The notes: generated by a model not told the origin, from the sequence alone. 5,899 nucleotides of DNA from an uncultured Desulfobacterales bacterium (GCA_947259865.1 CAMYNZ010000243.1:1-5899), one strand, 5' to 3'. Positions 1 through 4,592 are shown, numbered from the stretch's first letter. Numbers and translations are program-made.

Positions 1-99
1 CTGCTCACGCTCAACATGCATTATGCTCTTATTACAGTTGTGTAAATTTTTGACCACCATTTGTCTTTTACTGCCCTTGTTTACCTTTGCGAAAAAATG

Positions 100-128
100 T
101 TGACGTAATTACATTTCGTATATACAAT
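100..128 (+). promoter_or_regulatory. Promoter of the brnT-brnA operon
   Basis: A -35 hexamer TTGACG (100-105) and a -10 hexamer TACAAT (123-128) are separated by exactly 17 bp, a near-consensus sigma-70 promoter. The expected start point, about 7 bases past the -10, is at or next to the A of the toxin ATG (135). The palindrome GTATATAC (118-125) overlaps the -10 and is a likely site for autoregulation by the BrnA antitoxin. The same palindrome occurs in the promoter region of the RHH-PIN module at 3898-3905. Confidence 0.75.
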
Positions 129-134
129 AACATC

Positions 135-422
135 ATGAAATTCGAATGGGATGAAAATAAAAATGAGGTGAACATACGTAAGCATGGAGTCGACTTCAAT
201 GACATCCCTGAAATTTTCGATGGCCCGATGATCATAAATTTTGATGATAGGGTTGATTATAACGAAGAACGTTATATTGGGATTGGAGTTTTAAGAAACA
301 TAATTGCAGTTGTTGTCTTTGTCGAAAAGGATGAGGACGTTATACGTATTATTTCTGCAAGAAAGGCGAATAAACATGAAAGCAAAACCTTCGAAAAAGA
401 AATCAAAAACCGACTGGGATAA
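135..422 (+). CDS. brnT: BrnT family toxin of a type II TA system (DUF497)
   Basis: The 95-residue product has the hallmarks of the BrnT family: N-terminal KFEWDENK, the NIRKHGVDF motif (13-21), and RIISARKA (71-78) near the C-terminus. BrnT toxins are RelE-fold ribonucleases that inhibit translation and are neutralised by the DNA-binding antitoxin BrnA. The start at ATG 135 is chosen because the family begins with this MKFEWD block; the open frame runs upstream to a TTG at 87, but that extension would cross the promoter. No Shine-Dalgarno sequence precedes the ATG, and the predicted transcription start falls on the ATG itself, suggesting leaderless translation. The gene overlaps brnA by 47 bases, giving toxin-first order as usual for this family. 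Length is normal and nothing suggests inactivation. Confidence 0.92.
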   Translation: MKFEWDENKNEVNIRKHGVDFNDIPEIFDGPMIINFDDRVDYNEERYIGIGVLRNIIAVVVFVEKDEDVIRIISARKANKHESKTFEKEIKNRLG

Positions 423-663
423 GCTTTATAACATGTCAGATACGGATATTGACTATTCGGATATTCCTCCGCTTGACAGCGAATTTTTCAAGAAAGGCGA
501 ACTGCGTATGCCAAAAACAAAGCCATTAATCTCTATCAGACTGGATTCTGATGTATTAGAATGGTTTAAATCTCAAGGAGCTGGATATCAGACCCGTATG
601 AATGCTGTATTGCGGATGTATATGGAAGCGCATAACAAATCGGTGAAGTCGGACCGGGCATAA
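376..663 (+). CDS. brnA: BrnA family antitoxin (CopG/ribbon-helix-helix-like)
   Basis: The 95-residue product contains the BrnA signature: KTKPLISIRLDSDVLEWFKSQG (47-68) followed by GYQTRMNAVLRMYM (70-83). This is the ribbon-helix-helix region that binds operator DNA, while the N-terminal part contacts BrnT. Residues 1-12 are very basic and residues 21-36 acidic. ATG 376 is chosen because AAGAAAGG (359-366) is a usable ribosome binding site and the start gives a family-like length; an internal Met at 433 is possible. The gene begins inside brnT, so translation is probably coupled. The last ten residues or so (HNKSVKSDRA) are encoded by the attC at 630-761, and the stop is inside that site. 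The protein probably represses the promoter at 100-128. Confidence 0.9.
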   Translation: MKAKPSKKKSKTDWDKLYNMSDTDIDYSDIPPLDSEFFKKGELRMPKTKPLISIRLDSDVLEWFKSQGAGYQTRMNAVLRMYMEAHNKSVKSDRA

Positions 664-761
664 ATTGCGGTTTTTGAAACTGCTGAAATCACCCATCGGT
701 TTGAGCGGTTGGTAGCAACCATGCTTATTGCATGCCCGGCCGCTGAGCTCGGTCGTTAGGC
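630..761 (+). other. attC recombination site 1
   Basis: The left inverse core is GCATAAC (630-636) and the right core is GTTAGGC (755-761), a full match to GTTRRRY. The arms are self-complementary: GACCGGGCAT near 652-661 pairs with ATGCCCGGCC near 732-741, and the flanking boxes also pair imperfectly. Length is 132 bp. Cleavage by the integrase would fall after G755. The 3' end of brnA runs into the site. Confidence 0.85.
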
Positions 762-784
762 TCACAAACGATTGGACCTTTAGC

Positions 785-791
785 TAGGAGG
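785..791 (+). promoter_or_regulatory. Ribosome binding site deciding a GTG start
   Basis: TAGGAGG is a near-perfect Shine-Dalgarno sequence four bases before the GTG at 796. It lies 25 bases inside the left end of cassette 2 and supports the GTG as the true start of the methyltransferase. Confidence 0.8.
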
Positions 792-795
792 AAAA

Positions 796-1470
796 GTGAA
801 TTTTCTTGGCAAGCTGCTCTCACAATGCGGAAAGCCTCGCGGATGGTTTGGCCGGATCCTTGTTCGTGGTATGAACTTAGGGCATTCTGGTTTGACGCGT
901 TGGGGTCTTTCGAAGGTCGAGATTCCTGAACACGCGAACGTTCTCGATATCGGGTGCGGTGGCGGTCGAACCCTCGAGCATCTTGCATCCCTTGTTAAAC
1001 TTGGCAAAGCAATCGGCATCGACTACTCAGAGGACTCTGTTTCTGTCGCACGGAAAAGGAACCAAAAACTGATTGTCAGCGGTCGCGTTGAAGTTCTCCA
1101 TGGGTCGGTATCATCGATGCCATTCTTGGATGCAACCTTCGACTGTGTTTTAGCAGTGGAGTCCTATTACTTCTGGCCTGATATTGCTGCAGACCTTGCC
1201 GAAGTGCGTCGTGTGATGAAACCGAATGGTCAGCTGCTGATCATCGCTGGTATGTACCGTGGATCGAAGTTCGACAAGCGAAACATGAAACTGATCAGAG
1301 CTGGCGGCATGAGGTGCTTTTCTGTGCAGGAGTTCGAGGAGACCCTGCAGGATTCCGGATTCTCTGCTGTAGCTGTCTCCGTGGAGCCCCGAAAGGGATG
1401 GGTTTGTGTGGTCTCGGAGTTGGGGTCCAAAGACCGTATAGGAGAAAAATCACAACGCGACACGGCCTAA
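796..1470 (+). CDS. Class I SAM-dependent methyltransferase
   Basis: The 224-residue product has a Rossmann-fold methyltransferase domain of the Methyltransf_11/25 type from about residue 47 to 152. Motif I is VLDIGCGGGRT (49-59), which binds S-adenosylmethionine. GIDYSEDSV (74-82) ends in the acidic-loop region of motif II, GSVSSMPF (103-110) is the adenine-contacting stretch, FDCVLAVESYYFWPD (115-129) is motif IV, and VRRVMKPNGQLLI (137-149) is the post-motif that precedes strand 5. The acceptor substrate cannot be read from sequence; it is probably a small molecule. The N-terminal segment contains an amphipathic helix but no signal peptide. The GTG start is fixed by a strong ribosome binding site. 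The stop TAA (1468-1470) lies inside the inverse core of attC 2. There is no evident promoter in the cassette, so expression probably comes from upstream. Base composition is GC-richer than the neighbouring TA cassettes, suggesting a different donor. Confidence 0.9.
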   Translation: MNFLGKLLSQCGKPRGWFGRILVRGMNLGHSGLTRWGLSKVEIPEHANVLDIGCGGGRTLEHLASLVKLGKAIGIDYSEDSVSVARKRNQKLIVSGRVEVLHGSVSSMPFLDATFDCVLAVESYYFWPDIAADLAEVRRVMKPNGQLLIIAGMYRGSKFDKRNMKLIRAGGMRCFSVQEFEETLQDSGFSAVAVSVEPRKGWVCVVSELGSKDRIGEKSQRDTA

Positions 1471-1602
1471 CATCACGTTGCAGGTGACACGAGCTGCTGT
1501 CGACTACATTGCATATCGCCGGCTCTCGGCCGTCGGCAATGTACCCGCCAGCTTCGGCGCAGGGCGCCGGACCGCTTGCGCCCCTGAACTCGGGCGTTAT
1601 GT
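1465..1602 (+). other. attC recombination site 2 (long, 138 bp)
   Basis: The left inverse core GCCTAAC (1465-1471) matches RYYYAAC exactly. The right core GTTATGT (1596-1602) departs from GTTRRRY at one position. The arms pair: the box around TGCAGGTGACACGAGC (1480-1495) is complementary, with gaps, to GCTTGCGCCCCTGAACTC (1574-1591). The interior is GC-rich and contains a further inverted pair, CATTGC (1508-1513) with GCAATG (1536-1541). The methyltransferase stop codon is inside the inverse core. Confidence 0.85.
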
Positions 1603-1623
1603 GCCTTAAAGGTGCTGGACCGT

Positions 1624-1899
1624 ATGAAATGGAAGCATCAGCTTTTTGCCTTGACTCTTTACCTGGCTATAATCATAGGTGGCTTCAAATTCATACCCAA
1701 AGAGCCCCCTCTTTTCGGTATGGGTATGATTCCCGGGCCTTTGGCTTTGTTCAGCGGATTCGGTCTTCCCATTATTGTTGCATTGGGCATTGGTGTTGCT
1801 GTATTCCGAAAATCAGAAGCCCGCAAAGGAATCAACGCAGCATTTTTTTTGGTTGGTTCGATAATCATCTGGGGTATAGCCTTTTTTCTGTTCTATTAA
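1624..1899 (+). CDS. Small cassette membrane protein, function unknown
   Basis: The 91-residue product is mostly hydrophobic and I do not recognise its family. Three membrane segments are likely: residues 6-23 (LFALTLYLAIIIGG...), about 40-61 (LALFSGFGLPIIVALGIGVAVF) and 71-91 (NAAFFLVGSIIIWGIAFFLFY). The loop FKFIPKEPPLFGMGMIPGP (21-39) is rich in Pro and Gly, and the loop RKSEARKG (62-69) is positively charged and so probably cytoplasmic. ATG 1624 is preferred because AAAGGTG (1608-1614) sits at proper spacing; an in-frame GTG at 1612 would add four residues but lacks a binding site. The gene starts 28 bases from the cassette's left end and has no promoter of its own. A longer open frame overlaps it from inside attC 2 but does not look like a protein. 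Confidence 0.72.
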   Translation: MKWKHQLFALTLYLAIIIGGFKFIPKEPPLFGMGMIPGPLALFSGFGLPIIVALGIGVAVFRKSEARKGINAAFFLVGSIIIWGIAFFLFY

Positions 1900-2004
1900 A
1901 TCCTATTGAAAATCTAAGGAGCTCATTACTATTTTCTCAAAGTGGTGAATGACATTGGACGAGCCGTGGCAGCAGCTCTTAAACTTTTATAATGCAAGGA
2001 TAGC

Positions 2005-2108
2005 ACATAACCAATCAGTGAAGCTGACAGCCTGCAGTTCGCGGGTTTTCGTAAAAGGCCGTGCAAAATCCAAACTTATCATGGCCGCAGCTCACTTCCA
2101 CGTTGAGT
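2005..2108 (+). other. attC recombination site 3
   Basis: The inverse core is ACATAAC (2005-2011) and the core is GTTGAGT (2102-2108), a full GTTRRRY match. AGTGAAGCTGACAGCC (2017-2032) pairs with GGCCGCAGCTCACTTCCAC (2083-2101), leaving unpaired bases as expected for attC. The site is closely similar to attC 7 (4587-4691): GGCCGCAGCTCACTTCCACG and TCGTAAAAGGCCGTGCA are identical in both. This marks the two cassettes as belonging to the same attC family. Confidence 0.88.
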
Positions 2109-2313
2109 CTGTAGAAAAAGTCTAATTTTCAGAAAGAAAAATACGAAAAACGTTTTAAGGGGGAAAGAATGGGATCACATCTTAATTATTAACTTTTGAA
2201 ACGAATAATTAATAATTAAGATGTAACCCTGTTTCCCTTTCCATTTCGGACGAACAAATCGCTTGAGATCGACGGGAAAATGATAGCGCGTTTCCCACGA
2301 CTCAGCTCAAACG
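2103..2313 (+). other. Cassette without a gene, carrying a REP-like palindrome
   Basis: Between the cleavage points of attC 3 and attC 4 lie 211 bases with no credible coding region. The only translatable start with a binding site, the ATG at 2169, runs seven codons into the palindrome before a stop. Apart from the inverted repeat at 2172-2229 and attC 4, the cassette holds an A-rich stretch (2108-2157). It may be an originally gene-less cassette or one whose gene was replaced by the palindrome. Confidence 0.65.
2161..2242. repeat. REP-like palindromic element, copy 1
   Basis: Inverted arms of 21 bases (2172-2192 and 2209-2229) pair with two mismatches around a 16-base loop. The core is nearly identical to copy 2 at 3573-3630, including the whole loop CTTTTGAAACGAATAA; only G/A changes at one base in each arm distinguish them. 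Purine-rich GGGAAAGAATG on the left and CTGTTTCCCTTTCC on the right extend the symmetry. No transposase is present. This resembles REP/MITE elements mobilised in trans by IS200-like (Y1) transposases, which is inference. Confidence 0.8.
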
Positions 2314-2319
2314 TTAAAT
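2249..2319 (+). other. attC recombination site 4 (short, 71 bp)
   Basis: The right core GTTAAAT (2313-2319) matches GTTRRRY; the left inverse core GACGAAC (2249-2255) is degenerate except for the AAC. The arms GCTTGAGATCGACGGGAAA (2261-2279) and TTTCCCACGACTCAGCTCAAAC (2291-2312) pair with a few unpaired bases, which is the expected attC hairpin. Confidence 0.82.
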
Positions 2320-2343
2320 GCCAAGCAACAACGGAGAAGTAAT

Positions 2344-2769
2344 GTGAACATCGACCGGTTCATGCAAAGTTACAAAGCTGCGTGGGAGCAACGTGACGAA
2401 TCCATGTTTTGCGCCCTATTCACTTCACGCGGCGAGTACCACAACACACCGTTTGCCGTCCAGCGGGGCCACGCACAGCTAGCTGAGTATTGGCGCCGTG
2501 TGAAACTACAGGAGGATGTAAGAGTTACCTATGAGGTATTGGCGTCAACTCCCCAGGGTGGCATCGCCCATTGGCACGTCACCTACCAAGTTGCCTCCGA
2601 AGATCTCTTTCAAATCTGGGCCAAATCCACCGGCACAAACCTTGTGGCACGAAAACCTGGCGATCCGCTACCTAGAATGGTCCTCGATGGCGTGCTAATC
2701 GCTGAGTTCGAGGGTAGTCTGTGCAGTAAGTGCGAAATATGGTGGCACAGCATGCCGCAGGCTTCATGA
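2344..2769 (+). CDS. NTF2-like / SnoaL-like domain protein
   Basis: The 141-residue product fits the NTF2-like fold: an N-terminal helix FMQSYKAAWEQRDESMFCALFT (6-27), the next segment GEYHNTPFAVQRGHAQLAEYWRRV (30-53) in which SnoaL-like proteins place the small-molecule pocket, and then alternating strands such as VRVTYEVLAST and IAHWHVTYQVA. The C-terminal strand is VLIAEFEGSLCSKCEIWWHSMP (117-138), as in the family's closing 'I.e...G.i....e.w' stretch. It is longer than minimal NTF2 domains because of an insertion around residues 90-112. The fold serves polyketide cyclases, dehydratases and binding proteins, so the substrate cannot be named. The start is GTG 2344, four bases after GGAGAAG (2333-2339); the ATG two bases upstream meets an immediate stop. 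The protein is probably cytoplasmic. Confidence 0.8.
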   Translation: MNIDRFMQSYKAAWEQRDESMFCALFTSRGEYHNTPFAVQRGHAQLAEYWRRVKLQEDVRVTYEVLASTPQGGIAHWHVTYQVASEDLFQIWAKSTGTNLVARKPGDPLPRMVLDGVLIAEFEGSLCSKCEIWWHSMPQAS

Positions 2770-2775
2770 GCGCTA

Positions 2776-2781
2776 TAGGAG
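2776..2781 (+). promoter_or_regulatory. Ribosome binding site supporting a TTG start
   Basis: TAGGAG lies seven bases before TTG 2789 and only seven bases after the stop of the NTF2-like gene. It is the main reason for choosing the TTG over the GTG at 2795. Confidence 0.6.
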
Positions 2782-2788
2782 CATTATA

Positions 2789-3178
2789 TTGGAAGTGCTA
2801 TTTCTTAAACTACTGCCAATTTTTATTATATTTGTATTTCTTGCCAGTATTATAAAAATAGCATCAGAAAACCAGCGATTCGCATTATTCAATATAGGAA
2901 ATTTCGTAGAATTCAAAGGACCAGGGTTGCTTTTTAAATGGCCGTGGAGCGCAATCTTCTGGGAAAGGCTCACAGTTGGAGATCATGGTGAATTAATCAG
3001 CAATGAATTGGCAAAATTCAAAGATATTGAAATACCAATAAAATGCGAAGGAGAGGTATCAATTGGTTCTCGTATTAGAATCACAGATTTCTCAGAAAAA
3101 CATGCTTTTGTGAAAAAAGATCCTGATCTAAAAAGATCGATTATATGTGAAAACTGCGGGCATAAGATGGAAATATAA
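2789..3178 (+). CDS. Small membrane protein with stomatin-like N-terminus and NfeD-like C-terminus
   Basis: The 129-residue product begins with one membrane segment (about 4-24, LFLKLLPIFIIFVFLASIIKI). Then comes ENQRFALFNIGNFVEFKGPGLLFKWPW (27-53), which resembles the start of the SPFH/stomatin domain ('EyqRaVvfrlGrf...kGPGl.f..P'). The long SPFH body is absent. Instead, residues 62-107 (TVGDHGEL...GEVSIGSRIRITDF) resemble the OB-fold of NfeD proteins ('G..G.a...L.P.G.v...G......s.g..V.V'), which are partners of stomatins. A C-terminal CENCGHK (120-126) is like half a zinc ribbon. The TTG start rests on TAGGAG at correct spacing. The gene follows the NTF2-like gene with no attC between, so the two form one cassette and probably one transcript. 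The family assignment is inferred from motifs only. It is AT-richer than the preceding gene. Confidence 0.72.
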   Translation: MEVLFLKLLPIFIIFVFLASIIKIASENQRFALFNIGNFVEFKGPGLLFKWPWSAIFWERLTVGDHGELISNELAKFKDIEIPIKCEGEVSIGSRIRITDFSEKHAFVKKDPDLKRSIICENCGHKMEI

Positions 3179-3182
3179 GGGT

Positions 3183-3246
3183 GCATAACATGCGGCTTCA
3201 CAAAGGACCGCAAAATGCACGCGGCCTGTGAGCCGCGGCGTTAGGT
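3183..3246 (+). other. attC recombination site 5 (short, 64 bp)
   Basis: Inverse core GCATAAC (3183-3189) and core GTTAGGT (3240-3246), a full match to GTTRRRY. The arms TGCGGCTTCACAAAGGACCGC (shown here from 3191) and GCGGCCTGTGAGCCGCGGC (about 3221-3239) form a strong hairpin with extrahelical bases. The site begins four bases after the stop of the upstream gene. Confidence 0.9.
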
Positions 3247-3260
3247 GCTTATTGGCAACT

Positions 3261-3563
3261 ATGGAAAAACTATTTAGATACATCGTAGTCATTTCCACAG
3301 TTTTATTTGTCGTATTTTGGCTTCTTCCGTATTTTGATTATTTGTGGCTCACGGAGGATGAGCTCCAACTTGTGAGTGTTGACACATACGGATCATATAT
3401 ACCGAATCACCCATTAATCTACTGTGGGCTTTTTGCTGTTTGGTTGGCCCTTTCTATTGGTTTGTTTTTTTATGTGAATGTAGCGCGTACAGGATTTTTT
3501 GTAATGACAATTTTTGTTACGTTAGCCAATTTCTTTTGGGGAGAAAGAATGGAGAAAGAATGA
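3261..3563 (+). pseudogene. Cassette membrane protein, 3' end interrupted by REP-like element
   Basis: The open frame encodes 100 residues with three membrane segments: about 6-23 (RYIVVISTVLFVVFWLLP), 51-74 (PLIYCGLFAVWLALSIGLFFYVNV) and 78-93 (GFFVMTIFVTLANFFW). The loop between the first two, YFDYLWLTEDELQLVSVDTYG (24-44), is acidic. I do not recognise the family with certainty. The last residues, GERMEKE, are encoded by the 11-base tandem repeats (GAGAAAGAATG) that border REP-like copy 2, so the native C-terminus is probably lost. Beyond the element, 3663-3731 is open in the same frame and ends just before attC 6; it may be the original tail. ATG 3261 is taken as the start; a TTG at 3252 has better spacing to the AGGTG at 3243-3247. 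The product may still be made as a truncated protein. Confidence 0.62.
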
Positions 3564-3572
3564 GAAAGAATG
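3541..3572 (+). repeat. 11-base tandem repeat, three units
   Basis: GAGAAAGAATG occurs at 3541-3551 and 3552-3562, followed by a 10-base unit AGAAAGAATG (3563-3572) abutting the palindrome. Copy 1 of the element has only one such unit (around 2161-2171). On the other side of copy 2, CTGCTTCC is repeated three times (3630, 3643, 3652), giving roughly mirrored borders. Confidence 0.85.
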
Positions 3573-3630
3573 GGGTCACATCTTAATTATTAACTTTTGA
3601 AACGAATAATTAATAATTAAGATGTGACCC
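3573..3630. repeat. REP-like palindromic element, copy 2
   Basis: Perfect 21-base inverted arms (3573-3593 and 3610-3630), starting GGGTCACATC and ending GATGTGACCC, flank the 16-base loop CTTTTGAAACGAATAA. The core is almost identical to copy 1 (2172-2229). It lies inside cassette 6, at the 3' end of the membrane-protein gene. A transcript through it would form a very stable hairpin that could end or stabilise RNA. No transposase is present here, so movement would require one in trans. Confidence 0.88.
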
Positions 3631-3662
3631 TGCTTCCCCCGCCTGCTTCCCCTGCTTCCCCC

Positions 3663-3731
3663 GCTTTTTCTTTAAGCATCCCAACAAGGCAGTCGTGGAC
3701 ATCCGAGAATATCGAACATGATGAGAAGTAA
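3663..3731 (+). pseudogene. Possible displaced C-terminal coding remnant of the membrane-protein gene
   Basis: After the palindrome, this stretch is open in the same frame as the gene at 3261 (offset of 134 codons) and reads AFSLSIPTRQSWTSENIEHDEK before TAA. The stop is four bases before the inverse core of attC 6, the usual place for a cassette gene to end. It has no start of its own. Being in frame has a one-in-three chance of being accidental, so this is tentative. Confidence 0.35.
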
Positions 3732-3735
3732 AAGC

Positions 3736-3840
3736 AGCTAACAATTGGCTGGAGCTGACAGGAAGTAACCAAGGCCTATATCGAAAAGGCTTTTGGTTGT
3801 CGAAAGTTCTTAGGCCTGCAGCTCATCCCTGACGTTAGCG
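3736..3840 (+). other. attC recombination site 6
   Basis: The inverse core AGCTAAC (3736-3742) and core GTTAGCG (3834-3840) contain perfectly complementary GCTAAC and GTTAGC. GGCTGGAGCTGACAGG (3746-3761) pairs with CCTGCAGCTCATCCCTGAC (about 3815-3833). An internal inverted pair, CCAAGGCCTATATCG with CTTTTGG-type sequence, fills the terminal structure. The site resembles attC 3 and 7 in its GGAGCTGAC and GCAGCTCA boxes. Confidence 0.83.
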
Positions 3841-3870
3841 TCTCTTCCCCCTCATTTATTAAAATCCATC

Positions 3871-3913
3871 TTGACAAATAAAAAGATTTGATATATCGTA
3901 TATACATTATATC
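3871..3913 (+). promoter_or_regulatory. Promoter and symmetric operator of the RHH-PIN TA operon
   Basis: TTGACA (3871-3876) is a consensus -35. With 17 bp spacing the -10 would be TATCGT (3894-3899), a weak match, and other AT-rich hexamers nearby are possible. A 24-base near-palindrome at 3890-3913 has outer arms GATATA and TATATC and a central GTATATAC, all centred on the same point (between 3901 and 3902); 20 of 24 bases are symmetric. It overlaps the -10 and start point, the expected position for autorepression by the ribbon-helix-helix antitoxin. Confidence 0.7.
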
Positions 3914-3933
3914 GCATTAGATGGAGAATTAAA

Positions 3934-4179
3934 ATGACCACTCAAATGATAGTTCGAATAGCTCCTGAGCTCAAAAATAAGGTAAATAGCCTTGCCAAGG
4001 CTGAGGGTAAGAGTGTTAGCGAAGTCGTAAGAGAACTGTTGGAAGATTACGTTAAGAATCGAGATATCGGTTTATACATTGACGATCTGTGGCAGCGAAT
4101 AGGTGATAAGCTTGTATCCCGCAAGGTTGGTCCCAAAGAAATTCAACGTACTATTCAGGAAGTGAGAGCGCGTAAGTGA
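3934..4179 (+). CDS. Ribbon-helix-helix antitoxin paired with PIN toxin
   Basis: The 81-residue product starts with TTQMIVRIAPELKNKVNSLAKAEGKSVSEVVRELLEDYVK (2-41), a classic ribbon-helix-helix (CopG/Arc/MetJ class) domain: a short strand MIVRIA then two helices separated by EGKS. This domain dimerises and binds operator DNA. The C-terminal half (42-81), with DLWQRIGDKL and a basic tail, would wrap the toxin. The start ATG 3934 follows GGAGA (3923-3927) at good spacing. Its stop overlaps the GTG start of the toxin by four bases (GTGA), so translation is coupled. The gene should repress its own promoter through the symmetric site at 3890-3913. Confidence 0.88.
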   Translation: MTTQMIVRIAPELKNKVNSLAKAEGKSVSEVVRELLEDYVKNRDIGLYIDDLWQRIGDKLVSRKVGPKEIQRTIQEVRARK

Positions 4180-4592
4180 GCAGGGTTGTCGTTGATACAA
4201 ACGTTTTCATTTCATCCTTTTTTGGGGGTAATCCCCGCAAAATAATTGATCTTTGGAAATTGGGTGAAATCACCCTTTGCCTATCGAAACCCATAGTTGA
4301 TGAATACATAGAGGTTCTACGCCGGCTAGGCCTACAGAATGAAAAAGAGATAGAAGAATTACTGGGTCTTTTTGCTCATGGTTTTCATGTCGTTTTCACG
4401 GCAAAAACTCCAGAATTGCATATTGTTGAAAAAGATCCCGACGATAACATGTTCGTTGAATGTGCTGTAGCTTTAAAGGCCGGATTTGTTATCACAGGCG
4501 ACAAAGCTCTCAAAGCAATCCAAGAATACATGAATATCAAAATTGTCAGCCCTAACGAATTCCTAAGCAAATATAGAACACTTAAACGCTAA
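4176..4592 (+). CDS. PIN-domain toxin of a type II TA system (PilT N-terminus/COG1569-like)
   Basis: The 138-residue product opens with SRVVVDTNVFISSFF (2-16), the first PIN motif with catalytic Asp7. Glu43 (IVDEYIEVL), Asp90 (DPDDNMFVECA) and Asp109 (FVITGDKAL) supply the other acidic residues that coordinate Mg2+ in PIN ribonucleases, so the active site looks intact. Length is normal for putative PIN toxins of the COG1569 type, which are related to but distinct from VapC. The likely activity is cleavage of RNA to arrest growth, blocked by the adjacent antitoxin. The GTG start overlaps the antitoxin stop; there is no separate binding site of note. The stop codon lies inside the inverse core of attC 7. 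Confidence 0.9.
   Translation: MSRVVVDTNVFISSFFGGNPRKIIDLWKLGEITLCLSKPIVDEYIEVLRRLGLQNEKEIEELLGLFAHGFHVVFTAKTPELHIVEKDPDDNMFVECAVALKAGFVITGDKALKAIQEYMNIKIVSPNEFLSKYRTLKR

Noticed and set aside
1..99. A CRISPR array, tRNA, or attC at the left end
   Set aside because: No repeat-spacer periodicity or cloverleaf sequence is present anywhere I looked, and no GTTRRRY core precedes the brnTA promoter. The left boundary of cassette 1 must be outside the window.
725..1019. Minus-strand open frames over the methyltransferase and attC 1
   Set aside because: They are antisense to a well-supported gene, have Arg/Pro/Ser-rich translations and show no motifs.
1509..1952. 147-codon open frame overlapping attC 2 and the small membrane-protein gene
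   Set aside because: It starts inside attC 2, has no binding site, and its translation is rich in Cys, Arg, Ser and Pro with no domain. The other frame at 1624 gives a coherent membrane protein with a ribosome binding site.
1949..2125. 58-codon frame (starting MTLDEPWQQLL) running across the whole of attC 3
   Set aside because: There is no usable ribosome binding site and two thirds of it is attC sequence. Reading frames through attC are common artefacts. The 105 bases between 1899 and 2005 otherwise hold nothing I can name.
2172..2229. REP-like palindromes as ordinary rho-independent terminators
   Set aside because: The stems are AT-rich in the middle and copy 1 lacks a following T run. 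Near-identity between two unrelated cassettes points to a dispersed element, though copy 2 may incidentally terminate transcription.
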